Assembly: GCA_903843315.1 (NCBI GenBank)
Contig: CAIMPQ010000012.1
Span: forward strand, 1 to 6,556
Source of the DNA: an uncultured beta proteobacterium
GTDB taxonomy: Bacteria > Pseudomonadota > Gammaproteobacteria > Burkholderiales > Burkholderiaceae
Length of the DNA: 6,556 nt
Reading direction: 5' to 3'
Below the pieces are notes generated by a model. The model was not told the origin of the DNA. It made no database searches and was given only the letters and a program-made list of their open reading frames with translations. Made by a program: the position numbers and the translations under genes. Below, piece by piece: positions 1-4,907 of the stretch; position 1 is the stretch's first letter, and each line of letters opens with the position of its first letter.

Positions 1-80
1 AGAAAATGTCCTATAAAGCGAAGTATCAACCAATGGAGGGTTTGGTCGATGACCACTGGCAGCCATTGTCTGGGTCATAA
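1..80 (+). CDS. bpt: Aspartate/glutamate leucyltransferase, C-terminal end only (partial)
   Basis: Only the last 25 codons are in the window, read from base 3 to a TAA at 78-80; the gene is cut by the left edge. The tail reads KMSYKAKYQPMEGLVDDHW then QPLSGS. The pattern of M-x-YKA-(R/K)-(F/Y)-x-P-x-E followed by a Trp near the end is typical of the C-terminus of the bacterial ATE1/Bpt family. These enzymes transfer leucine from Leu-tRNA to N-terminal Asp or Glu of proteins, marking them for ClpS/ClpAP degradation (N-end rule). From general knowledge, the bpt gene often sits directly before pyrD in Burkholderiales, which fits the 9-base gap to the next start. The call rests on a short tail plus context; the catalytic part is not visible. 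Confidence 0.68.
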   Translation, partial: KMSYKAKYQPMEGLVDDHWQPLSGS

Positions 81-89
81 TATCTACCC

Positions 90-1124
90 ATGATCGATCG
101 TTATTCTCTTTTACGCCCCTGGCTCTTTTGCCTAGACCCCGAACAAGCCCATAACCTCACGCTCAGTAATTTAGATCGTGCGCAACGCTGGGGTTTACTA
201 GAACGCTTTATTACTAAACCCATTGCTGATCCACATACGCTTTGTGGTATCACCTTTCCTAATCCAGTGGGCTTAGCTGCTGGCCTTGATAAAGATGGAA
301 AGCATATTGATGCCCTCGCAGCACTGGGATTTGGTTTTTTAGAAATCGGTACTGTTACCCCCCTTCCGCAAGCTGGCAATGCCAAACCGCGGATGTTTCG
401 CCTGGCAGAAGCTCAAGCAATCATCAATCGTATGGGATTTAATAATGATGGAGTGGATGCCTGTGTAGCGCGGGTGCGTCGTTCGCGCTTTTGGCAAAAA
501 GGTGGCGTCTTAGGCATGAACATTGGTAAGAATGCCGGCACGCCGATTGAAGATGCGGCAAGCGATTACATCCGGGGGATGGAAGCGGTTTATGAGATTG
601 CCTCTTATATTACGGTAAACATCTCTTCACCGAACACTCAACATCTTCGTGCTTTACAAGGCGAAGAAATGCTCCGCTCACTATTGAGCGACTTGGATGA
701 AGCTAGAAAACGATTAAGCGATCGCTACGGTGTTCGTAAACCGATGTTCTTAAAAATTGCTCCTGACTTAGATACGACTGACATCGATTTAATTGCCGAT
801 CTCTTAATGGAGTTTGGAATTGATGCGATCATCGCCACCAATACAACCATTGCGCGCGATGCTGTTCAGGGTATGGAGCATGGGCAAGAGGCCGGCGGTT
901 TATCCGGAGCTCCCGTTCGAGCAGCCTCTAATCAAGTAATTAAAACCCTCAAAGCAAGATTAGGAAACACCCTGCCAATCATTGGTGTTGGCGGCATCCT
1001 ATCGGGAGCGGACGCTAGGGAAAAAATCATGGCTGGTGCCAGCCTGGTTCAGCTCTATACCGGCCTTATTTATAAAGGCCCTGATCTCGTGAATGAGTGT
1101 GCCAAAGCCTTACGATATTCATAG
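90..1124 (+). CDS. pyrD: Dihydroorotate dehydrogenase (quinone), class 2
   Basis: This FMN enzyme oxidises dihydroorotate to orotate, passing electrons to membrane quinone, in de novo pyrimidine synthesis. The 344-residue protein is close to the usual class 2 length (about 336 in E. coli). Visible family motifs are GLAAGLDKDG at 61-70 (FMN and substrate contact, K68), NRMGFNNDG at 113-121, MNIGKN at 143-148, VNISSPN at 176-182, LKIAPDL at 221-227, ATNTT at 249-253, GGLSGAP at 269-275, GVGGI at 299-303 and QLYTG at 321-325. Ser180 aligns with the catalytic serine that marks class 2; class 1 enzymes use Cys. The N-terminal 40 residues match the short helical membrane/quinone-binding extension of class 2, which supports this start. 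No clear Shine-Dalgarno sequence precedes the ATG, and the bpt stop lies 9 bases upstream, so translational coupling is likely. No convincing terminator follows it. Confidence 0.97.
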   Translation: MIDRYSLLRPWLFCLDPEQAHNLTLSNLDRAQRWGLLERFITKPIADPHTLCGITFPNPVGLAAGLDKDGKHIDALAALGFGFLEIGTVTPLPQAGNAKPRMFRLAEAQAIINRMGFNNDGVDACVARVRRSRFWQKGGVLGMNIGKNAGTPIEDAASDYIRGMEAVYEIASYITVNISSPNTQHLRALQGEEMLRSLLSDLDEARKRLSDRYGVRKPMFLKIAPDLDTTDIDLIADLLMEFGIDAIIATNTTIARDAVQGMEHGQEAGGLSGAPVRAASNQVIKTLKARLGNTLPIIGVGGILSGADAREKIMAGASLVQLYTGLIYKGPDLVNECAKALRYS

Positions 1125-1177
1125 GGATTGAATGGCGCTAAAACTGGGCTTTTTCGCTCAGGGCTCTATAAAATCTC

Positions 1178-1206
1178 ATTTCATAATATGCAATCGCATA
1201 TGAAAT
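1178..1206. promoter_or_regulatory. Imperfect inverted repeat upstream of iclR, candidate operator
   Basis: The left half, ATTTCAT-AAT-ATGC (1178-1191), and the right half, GCAT-ATGAAAT (1196-1206), are reverse complements except for three extra bases (AAT, 1185-1187) in the left arm, around the spacer AATC. The element ends 17 bases before the iclR ATG and just upstream of a -10-like TACAAT. IclR-family proteins bind palindromic sites and many control their own gene, so autoregulation is plausible. The arm asymmetry means an RNA hairpin or a chance AT-rich palindrome is also possible. Confidence 0.4.
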
Positions 1207-1215
1207 CGCTACAAT
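1187..1215 (+). promoter_or_regulatory. Candidate sigma-70 promoter for iclR
   Basis: TACAAT at 1210-1215 matches the -10 consensus at 5 of 6 positions. A 17-base spacer leads back to TATGCA (1187-1192), a poor -35 with 3 of 6 matches. Transcription would be expected to start near 1222, at or next to the iclR ATG at 1223. TATAAA at 1167-1172 is an alternative -10 that would give a normal leader, but its -35 is also weak. The assignment is tentative. Confidence 0.3.
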
Positions 1216-1222
1216 AAGCCCT

Positions 1223-2047
1223 ATGAATACGAGCAAACCCATCAAAAACGCTAAAAACTCTGGAGAAGTTGGTAAAACAGCCATCCAGGTAGTTGAGCGC
1301 ATGATGAACTTACTCGACGCGCTGGCCGAGCAAGAAGAGTCCAGTAGCCTCAAGAATTTAGCTGAGCAAACCGGTCTGCACCCTTCTACAGCCCACCGCA
1401 TTTTGAATGACATGGTCGCCTGTCGACTCGTTGAGCGTGGTGATGGTGGTACCTACCGCCTTGGCTTAAAGCTATTAGAACTGGGTAACTTAGTGAAGGC
1501 TCGACTCTCAGTGCGCGAGGCGGCACAAGCGCCAATGCGTACCCTGCATAAACTGACTGGTGAAACCGTCAACCTATCCGTTCGTCAAGGCGATGAAATT
1601 GTCTACATTGATCGTGCGTATAGTGAACGCTCTGGCATGCAGGTAGTCCGCGCTATTGGTGGTCGCGCGCCATTACACCTCACATCAGTTGGTAAATTAT
1701 TTTTATCGAGTGATGACCCAGGCCAAGTGCGTGCTTATGTAACCCGTACAGGATTGTCAGGACACACCCGCAACAGTATTACTGACTTAGCTAAATTAGA
1801 AACCGCTCTGAATCAGGTTCGCAAGGATGGCAATGCGCGTGACGATGAAGAGCTTGAACTTGGCGTCAGCTGTTTAGCTGCTGCAATCTTGGATGACACT
1901 GGCAAATTGGTTGCCGGCTTATCGCTTAGCTCCCCGACAGACCGTATGCAGGCAGATTGGCTAAAAGCCTTGCAAGATACCGCTCTGCAAATCTCTAAAG
2001 GGATGGGCTACAAACCCAAATTACCTGAGCCAGGCATATCAGCCTAG
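1223..2047 (+). CDS. IclR-family transcriptional regulator
   Basis: The 274-residue protein has the two standard IclR parts. A winged helix-turn-helix spans about 20-83, with the probable recognition helix at HPSTAHRILNDMV (53-65) and the wing at GGTYRLG. A C-terminal effector-binding domain covers about 100-262 and includes LHLTSVGKLFL (151-161) and the stretch from DDEELELGVSC to GLSLSSP (208-238), the usual ligand-pocket signature. The first 19 residues are a variable polar leader. The start at 1223 is the first ATG after an in-frame TAA at 1184-1186, but it has no Shine-Dalgarno sequence. Met27/Met28 are alternative starts, though they would trim the first HTH helix. The sequence resembles a regulator widely conserved in Burkholderiales whose effector and targets I cannot name. 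Neighbours (pyrD, pbpG) give no functional clue. Its own upstream palindrome suggests autoregulation. Confidence 0.93.
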   Translation: MNTSKPIKNAKNSGEVGKTAIQVVERMMNLLDALAEQEESSSLKNLAEQTGLHPSTAHRILNDMVACRLVERGDGGTYRLGLKLLELGNLVKARLSVREAAQAPMRTLHKLTGETVNLSVRQGDEIVYIDRAYSERSGMQVVRAIGGRAPLHLTSVGKLFLSSDDPGQVRAYVTRTGLSGHTRNSITDLAKLETALNQVRKDGNARDDEELELGVSCLAAAILDDTGKLVAGLSLSSPTDRMQADWLKALQDTALQISKGMGYKPKLPEPGISA

Positions 2048-2058
2048 TCAGGCATTGG

Positions 2059-3078
2059 CTACATTAAGCGACGAATGGGCTGTGTACCAGAAGGCATGCG
2101 TTCATACCAGTCACGCACACGCACTGCATCAGCAAAGCGTGATTGAGTTCCAACTGAGTCCAAGAATACCAATAGTAAGGGCGTGTTATTCACCCTGGCT
2201 TGCATCACTAAGCACTTACCTGCAGCATTAATAAATCCAGTCTTTTGCAATCCGATATTCATATCGCCTGAACGAACTAAGCGATTGGTATTTAAAAACT
2301 TTTGGGGGCGCTTGGCAATTACCATGGTCAAGTCTGGCCAAGTGGAAAACTCACGAATCATTTTGTATTGATATGCAGCATTGAGCATCCGCGTGAGATC
2401 TTCTGCAGTAGCAACGTTTTCACTTAGAAGACCTGTTGGATCAGCAAAATGAGAATGGTCCATGCCCAATTCTTTCGCCTTGCGATTCATGGCATCCACA
2501 AAAGCTGGAATGCCACCGGGATAATTTCTACCTAAGGTATATGCAGCACGGTTCTCTGAGGACATGAGGGCCAGCAATAAAGCCTCTTCACGCGTTAATA
2601 CGGTACCACCTGCTAAGCGAGATTTAGCATAAATATGGACATCATCCGCATTAATCACGATGGTGTCATCCAAAGGAAGTTTGGAATCTAAGACCACCAT
2701 CGCGGTCATTAATTTAGTAATAGATGCGATTGGCAGACTAACAGAAGGATTCTTTTCAAAATACACTTCTTTAGTATCTTGGTTCACTACCATGACCACG
2801 CTGGATTTAAGACTGAGTTCATCATGCTGTCCGCGCAAACCTAACGCAGTTGCAAGCGATGGCCGAGTGGGAACAACGGGTTCAGATGGTCGCGTGACTG
2901 TAACGCGAACGGTCTTCGGTTTTTTGGCGGATTTGCTAGCGGTTTTAACAACGACTATCTTAGTGGTCTTGGCTTGTTTTTCTTTATCTTTGCTGGCGGC
3001 GACTGCTGGCGCATTGATAAAAGCACTATACGCAAATAGCAAAGTGAGGACAAAGAGCCAAAAACGATTCAAACGCAT
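2059..3078 (-). CDS. pbpG: D-alanyl-D-alanine endopeptidase (PBP7/8 type, peptidase S11)
   Basis: This is a secreted low-molecular-weight penicillin-binding protein that cleaves D-Ala-meso-DAP cross-links in peptidoglycan and acts in the periplasm. The three active-site motifs are intact: S119-I-T-K122 (SxxK nucleophile and base), S174-E-N176 (SxN) and K279-T-G281 (KTG). The first 28 residues look like a Sec signal peptide: a basic MRLNR start, a hydrophobic core and a likely cut near AVA-A. Residues 29-62 form a Lys/Thr-rich linker that makes the protein (339 aa) longer than E. coli PbpG (about 310 aa). No C-terminal amphipathic anchor typical of DacA-type carboxypeptidases is obvious, which favours PbpG over DacA/DacC. 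GGAAGG (3093 down to 3088) lies 9 bases before the ATG and supports the start. The gene lies downstream of the transporter gene on the same strand and converges on iclR. Confidence 0.92.
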   Translation of the reverse strand: MRLNRFWLFVLTLLFAYSAFINAPAVAASKDKEKQAKTTKIVVVKTASKSAKKPKTVRVTVTRPSEPVVPTRPSLATALGLRGQHDELSLKSSVVMVVNQDTKEVYFEKNPSVSLPIASITKLMTAMVVLDSKLPLDDTIVINADDVHIYAKSRLAGGTVLTREEALLLALMSSENRAAYTLGRNYPGGIPAFVDAMNRKAKELGMDHSHFADPTGLLSENVATAEDLTRMLNAAYQYKMIREFSTWPDLTMVIAKRPQKFLNTNRLVRSGDMNIGLQKTGFINAAGKCLVMQARVNNTPLLLVFLDSVGTQSRFADAVRVRDWYERMPSGTQPIRRLM

Positions 3079-3135
3079 TCCAAAATACCTTCCAAAACTT
3101 TCAACATACAGAATGATAATTAGTTTCCCAGATCG

Positions 3136-3153
3136 GGACAGATTTATTTGTCC
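3136..3153. repeat. Small inverted repeat between the transporter gene and pbpG
   Basis: GGACA (3136-3140) and TGTCC (3149-3153) form a perfect 5-bp inverted repeat with an 8-base centre, and the flanks ATCGG and CCCTGAT extend it imperfectly. It sits in the 107-base gap upstream of pbpG. There is no T-run after it on the minus strand, so it is not a normal intrinsic terminator. It could be a weak regulator site or chance. No convincing pbpG promoter was found in the gap. Confidence 0.2.
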
Positions 3154-3185
3154 TACCCTGATGAATTCACTCTACTAGACCAACC

Positions 3186-4073
3186 CTACTCTGCAATTGT
3201 TGCCACAGTATTACTTTGGCGCGCATTGACTAAAACTACCCCTGTCATTGTCAACCCAAGGCCAGCTGCCATCAGAACAGTAAATGGCTCTCCAAATAAG
3301 AACCAAGCCATGAGTGCGGTGGTAGGCGGAGTTAAATAAAGCAAACTCGTGACTTTAGTGGCAGCCCCTTTCCGAATCATCATAAATAACAGACTGATAG
3401 AGCCAATCGATAAAGGAAAGATTGCCCACAACAAAGCACCTACAACAGGTACATTCCAAACCATCTCACCCGTTTCAAAGAAATACATACAGAAAAAGCA
3501 CAGGACGGCAGAGACTCCAAACTGAATCGACGAGCCAGCTCGCAGATCAAATACAGGGCAATATTTTTTCTGATACAAAGTACCAAAAGTAATTGACAGC
3601 AATGCAATGAAGGCAAGGACGTAGCTCACGAACGGAATGTGCGCAAAACTAATCTTCTCCATGACTACTAAGGCAACGCCCGCAAATCCGAAGGCCAAAC
3701 CAATCCACTGACGTGGTGTGACCTTCTCTGAAATCCAGGCGGCGAACCACGCAGTCACAATGGGCTGAAGACCAACGATGATGGCGACCAAGCCTGCAGT
3801 CATCCCCAGTCGAACTGCCCACCAAACCCCAAGCAAATAACCGAACTGCATCAACAGTCCCGCAACTGCGATGTGCTTCATTTGGGACCGACTTGGCCAG
3901 GTAATACGCCAGATCAAACTCAGCGCAGCCATGGCCGCTAAAACCCCTGCAAAACGCCAAAATAAGAAGGTCGCAGGCTCAACATAAGGCATCGCTAATC
4001 GTGCAATGACAAACCCCGTGCTCCAAATGAGCACAAATATGGGTGCAATTGCATTGTCAAGACTGAGTTTCAT
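3186..4073 (-). CDS. EamA/DMT-superfamily membrane transporter
   Basis: This is an inner-membrane drug/metabolite transporter family protein with about ten predicted transmembrane helices in two EamA repeats. Counting from the Met at 4073, repeat one covers roughly 8-137 and repeat two roughly 150-283. Family-like segments are LIWSTGFVIARL in helix 1, GLQPIVTAWFAAWISEKVT at the helix 4-5 junction, and LLYLTPPTTALMAWFLFGEP with the following GLTMTGVVLV at the end. Relatives export amino acids or other metabolites, but the substrate cannot be read from the sequence. The start is uncertain: ATG 4073 gives 295 aa and places helix 1 a few residues in, as usual for the family, while the in-frame ATG at 4115 adds 14 polar residues (309 aa). 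Neither has a clear Shine-Dalgarno sequence. The gene is divergent from phaP and shares its control region. Confidence 0.88.
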   Translation of the reverse strand: MKLSLDNAIAPIFVLIWSTGFVIARLAMPYVEPATFLFWRFAGVLAAMAALSLIWRITWPSRSQMKHIAVAGLLMQFGYLLGVWWAVRLGMTAGLVAIIVGLQPIVTAWFAAWISEKVTPRQWIGLAFGFAGVALVVMEKISFAHIPFVSYVLAFIALLSITFGTLYQKKYCPVFDLRAGSSIQFGVSAVLCFFCMYFFETGEMVWNVPVVGALLWAIFPLSIGSISLLFMMIRKGAATKVTSLLYLTPPTTALMAWFLFGEPFTVLMAAGLGLTMTGVVLVNARQSNTVATIAE

Positions 4074-4146
4074 GGGTAACTTACTGAAAATATTGAGATT
4101 TTTTGAACTAAGCATTGATTTTAGGCTTTTTTATAGACACTCATAT

Positions 4147-4165
4147 TATGTTGCGTCGCAACATA
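4147..4165. promoter_or_regulatory. Perfect 19-bp palindrome, candidate PhaR-type operator
   Basis: TATGTTGCGTCGCAACATA has 9-bp arms that are exact reverse complements around a single central T (4156). It lies between the divergent transporter and phaP genes and overlaps the probable phaP -35. The core TTGC-N3-GCAA has the same layout as the CTGC-N3-GCAG type of site described for the PHA repressor PhaR in some proteobacteria, which represses phasin genes until PHA granules form. Assignment to PhaR is inference from the neighbour gene and the core; the palindrome itself is directly visible. Confidence 0.62.
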
Positions 4166-4178
4166 GATGCTGTAAAAT
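4151..4178 (+). promoter_or_regulatory. Candidate phaP promoter
   Basis: TAAAAT (4173-4178) is a good -10 candidate with 5 of 6 matches. TTGCGT (4151-4156) supplies the TTG of a -35 at a 16-base spacing. The -35 lies inside the 19-bp palindrome, so a protein bound there would block polymerase. Transcription would start near 4185, giving a leader of roughly 68 bases. Confidence 0.42.
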
Positions 4179-4197
4179 AGTGAAATACCGATTACAG

Positions 4198-4212
4198 TGA
4201 GCACATAGCTCA
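4198..4212. repeat. Short inverted repeat in the phaP leader
   Basis: TGAGC (4198-4202) and GCTCA (4208-4212) are perfect 5-bp arms around ACATA. It falls in the likely untranslated leader of phaP, about 40 bases before the start codon. It may form a weak RNA hairpin or a second protein site, but arms this short also arise by chance. Confidence 0.22.
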
Positions 4213-4240
4213 GAGTACAAACGAGATGTAAATCCAAATG

Positions 4241-4246
4241 AAAGGG
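4241..4246 (+). promoter_or_regulatory. phaP ribosome binding site that decides the start
   Basis: AAAGGG (part of AAAGGGATTGAG) ends 6 bases before the ATG at 4253. An earlier in-frame ATG at 4238 lies upstream of this site and has no Shine-Dalgarno sequence of its own, so 4253 is preferred. Confidence 0.75.
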
Positions 4247-4252
4247 ATTGAG

Positions 4253-4816
4253 ATGAACTTAACACCAGAGCAAATTGCAGCAGCACAAAAAGCGAATTTA
4301 GAAACTTTGAGTGGATTGACGAATCAAGCACTCCAAAGCATTGAAAAATTAGTAGAGCTCAATATGCACATCGCTAAACAAAGTTTGAGCGACAGTATGA
4401 ATAGTGCCAAGAAAGCCTTGGAAATTAAAGACATTCAACAACTCCTCGCCCATCAAGCTGAAGCAGTTCAGCCAATGGCAGAAAAAATTATGGCGTATAG
4501 CCGTCATTTATATGAATTGGCGCATGAGACGCAAGATAGCTTCACACAGTCTGCTGAAAAAGAATTTCAAGCAGGTCAGAAGAAAATTAATGCTTTGGTT
4601 GAAGAATGGACTAAGAATGCACCCGTTGGTTCTGATGCAGCCGTTCAAGCAATGAAGCAAGCGATTGCTTCTGCCAGCAATGTATTTGAAACCAGCCAAA
4701 AGGCGGTTAAGCATGCTGTTTCCGTTGCACAGACCAACCTGAACAGCGCTACAGATACTGCAATGAAGGCTGCTGAAACAGCAAGCCAAGCGACTAAGAA
4801 GAAAACATCTAAATAA
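4253..4816 (+). CDS. phaP: Phasin family protein (PHA granule-associated)
   Basis: Phasins are small amphipathic proteins that coat polyhydroxyalkanoate granules and control their number and size. This 187-residue protein begins MNLTPEQIAAAQKANLETL, nearly the standard start of beta-proteobacterial phasins. The phasin domain covers about residues 5-105, with conserved-looking EKLVELN (31-37), a central QPMAEK (73-78) and AYSRHLYELA (81-90). The protein is almost all helix-forming, rich in Ala, Gln and Lys, with no Cys, no signal peptide and no membrane segment. It ends in an Ala-rich helix and a basic tail, KKKTSK. The start at 4253 is chosen because AAAGGG lies just upstream; ATG 4238 would add MKGIE. 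The gene has its own promoter region with a palindrome and ends at a strong hairpin terminator, so it is probably monocistronic. Presence of phaC/phaA/phaB elsewhere in the genome is expected but not seen here. The symbol is by family; the exact paralogue is unknown. Confidence 0.93.
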   Translation: MNLTPEQIAAAQKANLETLSGLTNQALQSIEKLVELNMHIAKQSLSDSMNSAKKALEIKDIQQLLAHQAEAVQPMAEKIMAYSRHLYELAHETQDSFTQSAEKEFQAGQKKINALVEEWTKNAPVGSDAAVQAMKQAIASASNVFETSQKAVKHAVSVAQTNLNSATDTAMKAAETASQATKKKTSK

Positions 4817-4846
4817 TCGTTTGCTTCACTAGTGGGCCCAGTAATC

Positions 4847-4879
4847 AAAAAGCCCCGATCTCTCGGGGCTTTTTCTTTT
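4847..4879. terminator. Two-way intrinsic terminator between phaP and lpdA
   Basis: AGCCCCGA (4851-4858) pairs perfectly with TCGGGGCT (4863-4870) around a TCTC loop. AAAA precedes the stem (4847-4850) and TTTTCTTTT follows it (4871-4879). Read on the plus strand it ends phaP, 30 bases after the stop. Read on the minus strand it also has a GC-rich stem followed by a T-run (TTTTGATT), so it can end lpdA too. Confidence 0.92.
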
Positions 4880-4907
4880 GTAGCTTTACTACGAAGATAA
4901 AAAGAAT

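Noticed and set aside
101..385. 94-codon minus-strand open frame opposite pyrD
   Set aside because: It is antisense to a well-conserved PyrD segment, with Arg/Ser-rich shadow composition and no family features.
1147..1166. GGGCTTTTTCGC after pyrD as an intrinsic terminator
   Set aside because: The T-run is present but no complementary stem lies directly upstream of it, so it does not form a terminator hairpin.
1138..1413. 91-codon minus-strand open frame across the iclR promoter and 5' end
   Set aside because: It has one hydrophobic stretch that could look like a small membrane protein, but most of it is antisense to the IclR HTH region and it has no supporting start signal that I can see.
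2028..2060. AGCCA...TGGCT inverted repeat with inner GCCT/AGGC at the iclR/pbpG junction as a terminator
   Set aside because: The stems are only 4-5 bp with long or broken loops, and neither strand has a T-run after it.
2660..3178. 172-codon plus-strand open frame opposite pbpG
   Set aside because: It is wholly antisense to the start of pbpG, whose motifs and signal peptide are clear. Its translation shows no recognisable domain and reflects the complementary codons.
4508..4848. Two minus-strand open frames opposite phaP
   Set aside because: They are shadows of the low-complexity Ala/Lys/Gln coding of the phasin, with Cys- and Leu-rich translations and no motifs.
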